Of a stretch of 18,595 nucleotides of DNA, positions 6,852-16,444 are shown piece after piece. The notes under the pieces were generated by a model, which saw only the letters and a list, made by a program, of their open reading frames with translations, did not search any database and was not told the DNA's origin. Position numbers and translations under genes: made by a program. Each line of letters opens with the position of its first letter. Position 1 is the stretch's first letter. Source of the DNA: JBJXGF01 sp046153015 (GTDB lineage: Bacteria > Actinomycetota > Acidimicrobiia > Acidimicrobiales > CAIXPF01); contig JBJXGF010000368.1 in NCBI GenBank assembly GCA_046153015.1, positions 1-18,595 on the forward strand, given 5' to 3'.

Positions 6852-7622
6852 TCAGATCCCGAGCAGCTGGTCGAGGCCCACGGTCAGGCCGGGGCGGCCC
6901 GCCACCTGCTTGACGGCCAGCAGCACGCCCGGCATGAACGAGCTGCGGTCGTAGGAGTCGTGGCGGATCGTGAGCGACTGGCCGGTCGTGCCGAGCAGCA
7001 CCTCCTGGTGGGCGACGAGTCCCCGCAGGCGAACGGAGTGCACGTGGATCCCGCCGGCGGCGGCGCCGCCTCGGGCGCCGGCCACGACCTCGCGCTCGGT
7101 GGGGTCCGGCGACCACTGCGACGACGCCGCCGCCATCCGCTCCACCGTCAGCATGGCGGTGCCCGACGGGGCGTCGATCTTCTGGTCGTGGTGCAGCTCG
7201 ATCACCTCCGCCGAGTCGAACCACGGGGCGGCCAGCTCGGCGAAGCGCATCATCAGCACGGCGCCGATGGCGAAGTTCGGGGCGATCACGCAGTTGCGCC
7301 CCGCCGCCGCGAACACGGCGGCGAACGCGGCGAGGTCGGCGTCGTCGAAGCCGGTGGTGCCCACCACCGCATGGATGCCCGCCCCGGCCAGCGCCGGCAG
7401 GTTGGCGCGGGCGGCGGCGGCCACCGTGAAATCCACCGCCACCTCCACGCCGGCGGCGGCGAAGCCGCCCACGTCGGGCGCCACCGCGACGCCGGCCACC
7501 GGCTCACCACCGGCGGCGTCGGCCGCCGCGGCCAGCTCGAGCTCGGCGTCGCCGGCCACCGCCTCGCACACGGTGCGCCCCATTCGCCCGCCGGCGCCGA
7601 CCACACCCACCCGGATCGTCAT
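6852..7622 (-). CDS. dapB: 4-hydroxy-tetrahydrodipicolinate reductase
   Basis: DapB reduces the DapA product to tetrahydrodipicolinate with NAD(P)H, the second step of the diaminopimelate/lysine branch. The 256-residue protein carries the Rossmann motif VGAGGRMGR at residues 8-16, VVGTTGF at 86-92, APNFAIG at 114-120 and the catalytic/substrate motif ELHHDQKIDAPSGTA at 142-155, with the His pair at 144-145 and Lys148. Start is ATG 7622. No Shine-Dalgarno is seen, but TAGCTT lies 8 nt upstream, consistent with leaderless expression. It is convergent with the DedA-like gene (15 bp apart) and divergent from the DUF2236 gene. It does not sit next to dapA. Confidence 0.96.
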   Translation of the reverse strand: MTIRVGVVGAGGRMGRTVCEAVAGDAELELAAAADAAGGEPVAGVAVAPDVGGFAAAGVEVAVDFTVAAAARANLPALAGAGIHAVVGTTGFDDADLAAFAAVFAAAGRNCVIAPNFAIGAVLMMRFAELAAPWFDSAEVIELHHDQKIDAPSGTAMLTVERMAAASSQWSPDPTEREVVAGARGGAAAGGIHVHSVRLRGLVAHQEVLLGTTGQSLTIRHDSYDRSSFMPGVLLAVKQVAGRPGLTVGLDQLLGI

Positions 7623-7630
7623 GGACGCGG

Positions 7631-7636
7631 AAGCTA
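7631..7636 (-). promoter_or_regulatory. Candidate leaderless -10 box for dapB
   Basis: The minus strand reads TAGCTT, then 8 nt, then the dapB ATG. It lies in the 42-bp gap shared with the divergent DUF2236 gene, so a conventional leader with its own ribosome site would be hard to fit. No -35 hexamer is visible. Confidence 0.4.
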
Positions 7637-7652
7637 GCCCCGAGTCGAGCCC

Positions 7653-7658
7653 TACTGT
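7653..7658 (+). promoter_or_regulatory. Candidate leaderless -10 box for the DUF2236 gene
   Basis: The plus strand reads TACTGT, then 6 nt, then ATG 7665. The spacing predicts transcription starting at the start codon. A GGAG lies only one base from the ATG, too close to act as a normal Shine-Dalgarno sequence. Confidence 0.45.
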
Positions 7659-7664
7659 CGGAGC

Positions 7665-8525
7665 ATGGCTCCTGAGTTGAGCGCCGCGCTGGGGCCGGTT
7701 CGGCGCGCGGCCGCCGATCGCGTCCTCACGCTGCTGATCGGCGAGAGGCCGCCCTCGGCGCGGCGGGCGCCCGGCCCGGGGCTGTTCGGCACGGGTTCGG
7801 CGGCGGCGCGGGTTCACGCCGACCCGGCGATGCTCGTGGGCGGGCTGGCCGCGCTGATCCTGCAGTCCCTGCACCCGCTGGCCATGGCTGCGGTCGCCGG
7901 CCACTCGGCCTTCCGCCAGGACCCGTGGGGTCGACTGCGGCGAACCGCCCGCTTCCTCGGCGAGATCACCTTCGCCGAGCCCGCCGAGGCCGAGCGCGCC
8001 GTCGAGCGGGTCAACCGCGTGCACCAGCGCATCCGGGGCGTGGCCGCCGACGGGCGGCCCTACCGGGCCGGCGACCCGCACCTGCTCGCCTGGGTCCACG
8101 CCGCCGAGGTCCATTGCTTCCTGCGGGCCCACGAGCGCTACGGCCGGTCCCCGCTCGCGTCGGCCGAGGCCGACCGGTACGTGCGCGAGATGGCCGAGGC
8201 GGCGGCGCGGTTGGGGGCCGAGCCCGCCCCACGGTCCCGAGCCGAGCTCGCCGCGGCGCTGGAGGCGTTCCGACCCGAGTTGTGGCCGACGCCGGAGGCC
8301 CGCTCCGCCGTGCGATTCCTCTTGACGGCGCCGATGCCGCTCGCGGCGCGAGGGCCCTACGCGGTGGTGGCCGCGGCGGCGGTGGGGGTGCTCCCCGGCT
8401 TCGCCCGCCGCCTGCTGCTGCTCCCCCAGCCGCCGCTCGGGGAGCCGCTCGTGGTGCGGCCCGCGGCCACCGCGCTGCTGCGCACGCTCGGCTGGCTGCT
8501 GAGCGCCCCGCCGGCAGCGGCCTGA
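7665..8525 (+). CDS. DUF2236 / MpaB-like oxygenase family protein
   Basis: This 286-residue protein belongs to the DUF2236 family (MpaB/latex-clearing-protein-like, proposed heme-dependent oxygenases common in actinobacteria). Hallmarks: RVHADPAMLVGG at residues 49-60, SLHPLAMAAVAGHS at 68-81, DPWGRLRRTARF at 86-97, RVHQRIRG at 118-125 around a short loop, and DGRPYRAGDPHLLAWVHAAEV at 129-149. His70, Arg92/93 and His145 are candidates for cofactor or substrate contacts by family conservation. The C-terminal third has a hydrophobic helix pair (AARGPYAVVAAAAVGVLPGF). The start ATG has a TACTGT box 6 nt upstream and no useful Shine-Dalgarno. The gene is monocistronic, divergent from dapB and convergent with mscR. 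Substrate is unknown. Confidence 0.88.
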   Translation: MAPELSAALGPVRRAAADRVLTLLIGERPPSARRAPGPGLFGTGSAAARVHADPAMLVGGLAALILQSLHPLAMAAVAGHSAFRQDPWGRLRRTARFLGEITFAEPAEAERAVERVNRVHQRIRGVAADGRPYRAGDPHLLAWVHAAEVHCFLRAHERYGRSPLASAEADRYVREMAEAAARLGAEPAPRSRAELAAALEAFRPELWPTPEARSAVRFLLTAPMPLAARGPYAVVAAAAVGVLPGFARRLLLLPQPPLGEPLVVRPAATALLRTLGWLLSAPPAAA

Positions 8526-8545
8526 GCCGCCGCCCGCACCCGGCG

Positions 8546-9631
8546 CTACAGCACCACGACCGAGCGCAGCACCTCGCCGCGCTCCATGCGGTGGAAAGCC
8601 TCCTCCACCTGGTCGAGCGCGATCGTCTCGGACACGAAGCGGTCGAGGTCCAGGCGGCCCTGCAGGTACAGCTCGACGAGCAGCGGGAAGTCGCGGCTCG
8701 GCAGGCAATCCCCGTACCACGACGACTTGAGCGAGCCGCCCCGGCCGAACACCTCGATCAGGGGCAGCTCGAGGCGCATCTGCGGGTTCGGCACGCCCAC
8801 CAGCACCACGACGCCGGCGAGGTCGCGGGCGAAGAACGCCTGCTGATAGGTCTCCGGCTTGCCGACTGCCTCGATGGCCACGTCGACGCCGTTGCCGTCG
8901 GTGAGCGTCCGGATCGCCTCGACCGGGTCGACGGAGGCCGAGTTCACCGTGTGCGTGGCCCCGAACTGGCGGGCCCACTCGAGCTTGCGCTCGTCGATGT
9001 CGACGCCCACGATCAGCCGGGCGCCGGCCAGGCGGGCCCCGGCGATCGCCGCGTTGCCCACCCCGCCGCAGCCGAACACGGCGACCGAGTCGCCGCGGCC
9101 GACGTTCGCGGTGTTCATCGCCGCGCCGAGCCCGGCCATCACCCCGCAGCCGAGGAGCCCGGCGGCCTCGGGCCGGGCGGCGGGGTCGACCTTCGTGCAC
9201 TGGCCGGCGGCGACCAGCGTCTTGTCGGCGAACGCGCCGATGCCGAGCGCCGGGGAGAGCGCCGTGCCGTCGGCCAGGGTCATCTTCTGGGCCGCGTTGT
9301 GGGTGGCGAAGCAGTACCACGGGCGGCCCCGCCGGCAGCTGCGGCACTGGCCGCACACGGCCCGCCAGTTGAGCACCACGAACTCCCCGGGGGCGAGGTC
9401 CGCCACGCCGGGGCCGACCGCTTCGACGACGCCGGCGGCTTCGTGGCCGAGCAGGAACGGGAACTCGTCGGTGATCGCGCCCTCCCGGTAGTGGAGATCG
9501 GTGTGGCAGACGCCGCACGCCTGGATCTTGACGACCGCCTCACCCGGGCCCGGGTCGGGCACGGTGATCGTCTCGATCGTGACGGGTTCGCCCTTGGCCT
9601 TGGCGACGACCCCACGCACCTGCTGCGCCAT
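8546..9631 (-). CDS. mscR: S-(hydroxymethyl)mycothiol dehydrogenase (mycothiol-dependent formaldehyde dehydrogenase)
   Basis: This zinc-dependent medium-chain dehydrogenase oxidises the formaldehyde-mycothiol adduct (and can reduce S-nitrosomycothiol), detoxifying formaldehyde in the cytoplasm. The 361 residues track the MscR family closely: ACGVCHTDL (catalytic zinc Cys42), GHEAAG (His63, Glu64), structural-zinc cysteines 93, 96, 99 and 107 in the CGQCRSCRRGRPWYC region, QKMTLADGT, CTKVDP, GCGVMAGLGAAMNT, the NAD loop GCGGVG at 187-192 with Asp211, and LKSSWYGDCLPSRDFP near the C-terminus. Start is ATG 9631 with GGAG 6 nt upstream. The crotonase gene ends 34 bp upstream, so the two may be one transcript. 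Its presence implies a mycothiol-producing host. Confidence 0.93.
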   Translation of the reverse strand: MAQQVRGVVAKAKGEPVTIETITVPDPGPGEAVVKIQACGVCHTDLHYREGAITDEFPFLLGHEAAGVVEAVGPGVADLAPGEFVVLNWRAVCGQCRSCRRGRPWYCFATHNAAQKMTLADGTALSPALGIGAFADKTLVAAGQCTKVDPAARPEAAGLLGCGVMAGLGAAMNTANVGRGDSVAVFGCGGVGNAAIAGARLAGARLIVGVDIDERKLEWARQFGATHTVNSASVDPVEAIRTLTDGNGVDVAIEAVGKPETYQQAFFARDLAGVVVLVGVPNPQMRLELPLIEVFGRGGSLKSSWYGDCLPSRDFPLLVELYLQGRLDLDRFVSETIALDQVEEAFHRMERGEVLRSVVVL

Positions 9632-9665
9632 TGCTGCTCCGTTTCTCCCGAGAGCGGGCAGTCTG

Positions 9666-10532
9666 TCAGCTGAACTCGGGCTCTTCCCACCACGGGTAGA
9701 ACTCCGGCATGTCGCCGCTCGGGCCGAGGGTGAACTGCGCCGGGCGCTTCTCGAGGAAGGACTTCACTCCCTCCTTGGCGTCGGCCATCCGGCCGAGCGC
9801 CTGGATGCCCCGCGAGTCCAGCTTGTGGGCCTCCATCGGGTGGTCGGCGCCCAGCAGGCGCCACATGAGCTGGCGGGTGAGCGCCACCGACACCGCCGAG
9901 GTGTTCTCGGCGATCTCCGCGGCCAGGGCCCGCGCCGCGGGCAGCAGCTCCGCGTCGGGCGCGACCGAACGGACGAGGCCGCCGGCGAGGGCCTCCTCGG
10001 CGTCGAACACGCGGCCGGAGAACGACCACTCGAGCGCCCGGCTGATGCCCACCACCCGGGGCAGGAACCAGCTCGAGCACGCCTCGGGGATGATGCCCCG
10101 GCGGGCGAACACGAAGCCGATCCGGGCGCTCTGCGCGGCGAGGCGCACGTCCATCGGCAGCGTCATCGTGACCCCCACCCCGACTGCGGCGCCGTTGATG
10201 GCTGCGATCAGCGGCTTGGTGCACTGGAACAGGCGCAGCGAGAGCAGCCCGCCGCCGTCGCGTTCAACCCCGCCGACCTGGTTCCCGCGGGAGTTGCGGT
10301 CGTAGTCGAAGGTGTCGGCGCCGCCGCTCGAGAGGTCGGCGCCGGCGCAGAAGCCCCGGCCCGCCCCGGTGACGATGATCGCCCGAATGCCGTCGTCGGC
10401 GTCGGCCCGGTCGAGCGCGTCGCAGAGCTCCTCGAGCATGGTCCGGGTGAACGCGTTGAGCCGCTCCGGACGGTTCAGGGTGAGGGTGAGGACGCGGTCG
10501 TCGACCTCGTAGAGGATCTGCTCGTAGGCCAC
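9666..10532 (-). CDS. Crotonase-family enoyl-CoA hydratase/isomerase
   Basis: This 288-residue crotonase-fold protein acts on acyl-CoA thioesters, probably in fatty-acid breakdown. The CoA/oxyanion-hole signatures are GRGFCAGADL at residues 59-68 and INGAAVGVG at 112-120. By alignment from memory with rat mitochondrial hydratase, the two catalytic glutamates are replaced by Thr122 and Phe143. A glutamate is instead present at 150 in RRGIIPEACSSWFLPR, where delta3,delta2-enoyl-CoA isomerases place their catalytic acid. It may therefore be an isomerase or another crotonase rather than a hydratase. GTG 10532 is the start. There is no Shine-Dalgarno, but a near-match to TANNNT (TAGACC) lies 6 nt upstream. 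mscR follows 34 bp downstream. Confidence 0.88.
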   Translation of the reverse strand: MAYEQILYEVDDRVLTLTLNRPERLNAFTRTMLEELCDALDRADADDGIRAIIVTGAGRGFCAGADLSSGGADTFDYDRNSRGNQVGGVERDGGGLLSLRLFQCTKPLIAAINGAAVGVGVTMTLPMDVRLAAQSARIGFVFARRGIIPEACSSWFLPRVVGISRALEWSFSGRVFDAEEALAGGLVRSVAPDAELLPAARALAAEIAENTSAVSVALTRQLMWRLLGADHPMEAHKLDSRGIQALGRMADAKEGVKSFLEKRPAQFTLGPSGDMPEFYPWWEEPEFS

Positions 10533-10579
10533 GGAGCAGGTCTAGCAGCTAGTGCTCGCTGCGCTCACACGTCCATGCC

Positions 10580-10598
10580 CTGGGGGCTGCGCCCCCAG
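10580..10598. terminator. Strong GC hairpin downstream of ftsX
   Basis: CTGGGGGC-TGC-GCCCCCAG forms a perfect 8-bp stem with a 3-nt loop. It lies about 55 bp after the ftsX stop and before the crotonase gene, a position suited to ending the secA-prfB-ftsEX transcripts. There is no U-tract, as is usual at this G+C content. The same kind of hairpin is a common dispersed intergenic repeat in GC-rich actinobacteria (from memory), so terminator function is inferred. Confidence 0.5.
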
Positions 10599-10608
10599 AC
10601 CCCATCCC

Positions 10609-10633
10609 CGCCAGGCTCGCTGGCGCTCGCCAG
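10609..10633. repeat. Competing inverted repeats CGCCAG / CTGGCG / CGCCAG
   Basis: Arm 1 (10609-10614) and the middle arm (10620-10625) can form a 6-bp stem with a 5-nt loop. The middle arm and arm 3 (10628-10633) can form an alternative stem with a 2-nt loop. Only one can form at a time. The short loop makes the second less likely in RNA. Confidence 0.5.
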
Positions 10634-10651
10634 GCGGCGTGCTCGCTGCGC

Positions 10652-11548
10652 TCACACGTCCAGGAAGCGGGTGACGGCGATGCCCGAGCCGAGGGCGCCG
10701 ATCACGCAGCCGATCACCAGCAGGAAGACGCTGGTGCCGATCACCTCGGGCTGGGCCACGTTGAAGCTCTGCAGGATCTTCAGGTCGCTGGCGTTGGACA
10801 ACCAGCGCTCCAGCAGGCCGTTCACGCCCCACATGGCGCCCACCGCCAAGGCGGCGCCCACCACCCCTTGCACCAGCCCCTCCAGCATGAACGGCACCCT
10901 GATGAACCAGTTGGTGGCGCCGACCAGCTTCATCACCTCGATCTCCCGCCGGCGGGCGAACATCGCCATCTGGATCGTGTTGAGGATCAGGAGGGCGGCG
11001 GCCACGAGCAGGGTGACGGCGATGCCGAGGATCACGTTGCCGACGATGCGGGACAGGCGCTGCAGGGTCTTGATCGTGTCGAACGCGAACACGACCTCGC
11101 GCACCCCGGGCTTGCCCTCGTACTGCTTGCCGAGGGCGCTGATCACGTCGGCGTCGGGCAGGCGGGGCACCACCCGGAACGACGAGGGCAACGTGGCCTC
11201 GTCGACGGCGTCGACCAGCTCGGGGGAGTCCTTGAACATCTGCTTGAACTCGGCGAGAGCCGCCTTCTGGTCGACGACCTTCACCTCTTTCACCTCCGGG
11301 CTCGTGGTGAGCTCGCCCTGCACGGTCTCGAGCTGGCCGGGGGTGGCCTCGGGATGCATGAACACGATGAACTCCACGCCGCCCTTCCAGCGGGCCGTGG
11401 CGTTCTCCACGCCTTGACGCAGCAGCAGCGACACGCCGACGAGAGCCAGCGACACCGCCACCGTCACCGTCGACGCCGCCGTGAGCGTGAGGTTGCGCCA
11501 CAGGTTGCTGGTGGTCTCCCGGGCGACGTAGCTGACCTTGATAGCCAT
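10652..11548 (-). CDS. ftsX: Cell division protein FtsX (ABC-type permease-like)
   Basis: FtsX is the membrane partner of FtsE. Together they activate peptidoglycan hydrolases at the septum. The 298-residue protein has the expected plan: a short cytoplasmic N-terminus, membrane segment 1 (about 22-43), an external domain of about 125 residues (WKGGVEFIVFMHPEATPGQ to about residue 165), then three membrane segments. The cytoplasmic segment ARRREIEVMKLVGATNWFIR between segments 2 and 3 is the conserved coupling region. ATG 11548 starts 27 bp after ftsE stops, so the two are co-transcribed. The final codons and stop lie inside a 24-bp repeat that recurs downstream. smpB, which often follows ftsX in actinobacteria, is absent here. 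Confidence 0.95.
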   Translation of the reverse strand: MAIKVSYVARETTSNLWRNLTLTAASTVTVAVSLALVGVSLLLRQGVENATARWKGGVEFIVFMHPEATPGQLETVQGELTTSPEVKEVKVVDQKAALAEFKQMFKDSPELVDAVDEATLPSSFRVVPRLPDADVISALGKQYEGKPGVREVVFAFDTIKTLQRLSRIVGNVILGIAVTLLVAAALLILNTIQMAMFARRREIEVMKLVGATNWFIRVPFMLEGLVQGVVGAALAVGAMWGVNGLLERWLSNASDLKILQSFNVAQPEVIGTSVFLLVIGCVIGALGSGIAVTRFLDV

Positions 11549-11575
11549 CCCTGCGCTGTCACTCCCTCGAAGCGG

Positions 11576-12253
11576 TCACTCGTAGACGCCGCGCGACTGG
11601 TCGCGGACGATGCTGCCCCGGTCGAGCTCGATGACCCGACGGCGCATGGTGTCGACGATCCCGCGGTCGTGGGTGGCCATGATCACGGTGGTGCCCGTGC
11701 GGTTGATGCGATCGAGGAGGCGCATGATGCCGACCGAGGTCGCCGGGTCGAGGTTTCCCGTCGGCTCGTCGGCCAGCAGGATGAGCGGCCGGTTGACGAA
11801 CGCCCGGGCGATCGACACCCGCTGCTGCTCGCCGCCGGAGAGCTCGTTCGGGAAGTTCTCGGCCTTCTTGGTGAGGCCCACCAGCTCGAGGATGGCCGGC
11901 ACCTGCGTCTTGATCACGTGGCGAGGGCGGCCGATCACCTCGAGTGCGAACGCGACGTTCTCGGCGACGGTCTTGTTGGCCAGGAGCTTGAAGTCCTGGA
12001 AGACGCAGCCGATGTTGCGCCGCAGGAACGGGACCTTCCAGCTGGAGAGCTGGCCGATGTCCTTGCCGGCCACGTAGATCCGGCCCTCGTCGGGGCTCTC
12101 CTCCTTGTTGAGGAGGCGGATGAAGGTCGACTTCCCCGACCCGGACGGGCCGACGAGGAACACGAACTCGCCCTTGTGGATGTCGACGTTCGCGTCGGCC
12201 AGGGCGATCACATCGCCCTTGTAGATCTTGGAGACGTTCTCGAGCTTGATCAT
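11576..12253 (-). CDS. ftsE: Cell division ATP-binding protein FtsE
   Basis: FtsE is the cytoplasmic ATPase of the FtsEX complex. Its ATP cycle is passed through FtsX to external cell-wall hydrolases. The 225-residue protein has Walker A GPSGSGKST at residues 35-43, a Q-loop in CVFQDFKLL (Gln86), the ABC signature LSGGEQQR at 138-145, Walker B LILLADE at 157-163, the D-loop region and the switch His in MATHD. NIGCVFQDFKLL and ADEPTGNLDP are typical of FtsE. Start is ATG 12253. A 166-bp gap separates it from prfB, longer than other gaps in the block, so ftsEX may have its own promoter. Confidence 0.96.
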   Translation of the reverse strand: MIKLENVSKIYKGDVIALADANVDIHKGEFVFLVGPSGSGKSTFIRLLNKEESPDEGRIYVAGKDIGQLSSWKVPFLRRNIGCVFQDFKLLANKTVAENVAFALEVIGRPRHVIKTQVPAILELVGLTKKAENFPNELSGGEQQRVSIARAFVNRPLILLADEPTGNLDPATSVGIMRLLDRINRTGTTVIMATHDRGIVDTMRRRVIELDRGSIVRDQSRGVYE

Positions 12254-12419
12254 GATGAGACGGCGTCGGGCGCAGCCGCTGCGGAAAGCCTAGGCCCCAC
12301 GCCGCGCAGGATCGGGGATGCTCAGCGCGCGCAAAGGGCGGTGGGCCGCCGACGACGCCGAGACGCTATCAGCGGGTCGCGGCGAGCAACGGTCGCCCGC
12401 CGGGGCCGGACCTCGGCGC
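12254..12419 (-). promoter_or_regulatory. prfB-ftsE intergenic region with candidate -10 boxes
   Basis: This 166-bp region has two minus-strand TANNNT matches: TAGGCT at 12292-12287 and TAGCGT at 12368-12363. The second has TTGCTC, a weak -35-like hexamer, about 15 nt upstream. Either could drive ftsEX with a leader of roughly 25-105 nt. No small ORF or strong terminator hairpin is evident. Confidence 0.3.
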
Positions 12420-13529
12420 CTACGCCTGCGCATCGGCCCGCAGCCACTGGAGGTAGGCCACCATGAACGGGCGCACCGCGCCCTCGAGCACGCCCTCCAC
12501 GTTGCCCACCACCAGCCCCGAGCGTTCGTCCTTCACCTGCTGGTAGGGCTGCAGCACGTACGAGCGGATCTGGCTGCCCCACTCGACCTTCTTCTGCTCG
12601 CCCGAGACCTTGGCCAGCTCCTCCTCCCGCTCGCGGCGGGCCTTGTCGGCCAGCTTGGACTTGAGCACCTGCATGGCGCGGTCCTTGTTCTGGTGCTGGC
12701 TGCGCTCGTTCTGGCACGACACCACAATTCCGGTGGGGAGGTGGGTGATGCGCACCGCCGAGTCGGTCACGTTCACGTGCTGGCCGCCGGCGCCGGAGGA
12801 ACGGTAGGTGTCGATGCGGAGGTCCTTCTCGTCGACCTGCACCTCGTCGCCGAGGTCCTCCACGAACGGGGTGACGGTGAGGCTGGCGAAGGCCGTGTGG
12901 CGGCGCGCCGCGTTGTCGAACGGGGAGATCCGCACCAGCCGGTGCACGCCGTGCTCGCCCTTGAACAGGCCGTACGCGTACCGGCCCTTGGCGATGAAGG
13001 TGGCCGAGGTGATCCCGGCCTCCTGGCCCTCGGACACCTCGTCGAGCTCGAAGCCGAAGCCGTTGGACTCGGCGAAGCGGCGGTACATGCGCAGCAGCAT
13101 GTTCGCCCAGTCCTGGGAGTCGGTCCCGCCGGCGCCGGAGTGCACCTCGCACACCGCGTCGCTCTCGTCGTAGTCGCCGGTGAACAGCGAGCGCAGCTCG
13201 AGATCGTCGAAGTCGACCCCGAGCGCGGCGACCGCCTCGGCGATCTCGGCCTCGAGCGAGTCGTCGCCCTCCTCCCGGGCCAGGTCGAAGAGGGTCTCCG
13301 CGTCGTCGAGGCGGCGGCTCAGCGCGGTGAACGAATCGAGGTCGTCCGCCACCTGGGACAGCTCGGTCTGCACCTTGCGAGCCTCGGCCGCGTCGTCCCA
13401 CAGGTCGGGGCGCGACATCTCGGTCTCGAGCTGGGGTCGGCGGGCCTCGAGCTCCTCGATCTTCAGATAGCCACGGGCGTCGGCCTGGCGCTTGCGCAGC
13501 GCGGCGAACTCATCGGTGAAGTCTTGCAT
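12420..13529 (-). CDS. prfB: Peptide chain release factor 2
   Basis: RF2 ends translation at UGA and UAA codons. The 369-residue protein is full length. It shows the stop-codon recognition tripeptide SPF at residues 202-204 (in VRISPFDNAARRHTAF) and the peptidyl-transferase motif GGQ at 248-250 (in SSGAGGQHVN), followed by QNERSQHQNKDRAM. The gene reads through as a single frame. At the place where many bacteria have a programmed +1 frameshift (after ARGYL, residues 18-22) the codons are simply TAT CTG AAG with no in-frame stop. Start is ATG 13529, with no clear Shine-Dalgarno. A TAACCT box lies 11 nt upstream. secA ends 26 bp before the start. Confidence 0.96.
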   Translation of the reverse strand: MQDFTDEFAALRKRQADARGYLKIEELEARRPQLETEMSRPDLWDDAAEARKVQTELSQVADDLDSFTALSRRLDDAETLFDLAREEGDDSLEAEIAEAVAALGVDFDDLELRSLFTGDYDESDAVCEVHSGAGGTDSQDWANMLLRMYRRFAESNGFGFELDEVSEGQEAGITSATFIAKGRYAYGLFKGEHGVHRLVRISPFDNAARRHTAFASLTVTPFVEDLGDEVQVDEKDLRIDTYRSSGAGGQHVNVTDSAVRITHLPTGIVVSCQNERSQHQNKDRAMQVLKSKLADKARREREEELAKVSGEQKKVEWGSQIRSYVLQPYQQVKDERSGLVVGNVEGVLEGAVRPFMVAYLQWLRADAQA

Positions 13530-13540
13530 GCGGGCGGCTC

Positions 13541-13546
13541 AGGTTA
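13541..13546 (-). promoter_or_regulatory. Candidate -10 box for prfB
   Basis: The minus strand reads TAACCT, 11 nt before the prfB ATG, in the 26-bp gap after secA. The gene lacks a clear Shine-Dalgarno sequence. The spacing is slightly long for a leaderless start. Read-through from secA is the alternative. Confidence 0.25.
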
Positions 13547-13555
13547 GCCGGCGGT

Positions 13556-16435
<2,880 letters not shown>

Positions 16436-16444
16436 GCGCGCTCC

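Larger units (their letters stand above)
10552..10662. repeat. 24-bp direct repeat pair framing a hairpin module
   Basis: An identical 24-bp sequence (core GTGCTCGCTGCGCTCACAC) occurs at 10552-10575 and at 10639-10662, starts 87 bp apart. The second copy covers the last codons and TGA of ftsX. Between them lie a GC-rich 8-bp hairpin and a set of competing CGCCAG/CTGGCG arms. The arrangement resembles an intergenic REP-like element that has attached to or copied a gene end. No transposase or target-site duplication is visible. Confidence 0.75.

Noticed and set aside
7623..9518. Minus-strand extension of the dapB frame through the DUF2236 gene and mscR (888 codons in total)
   Set aside because: Only the last 256 residues match a family (DapB). 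The upstream part is Arg/Gly-rich shadow of neighbouring genes, and the DapB start is fixed by its Rossmann motif.
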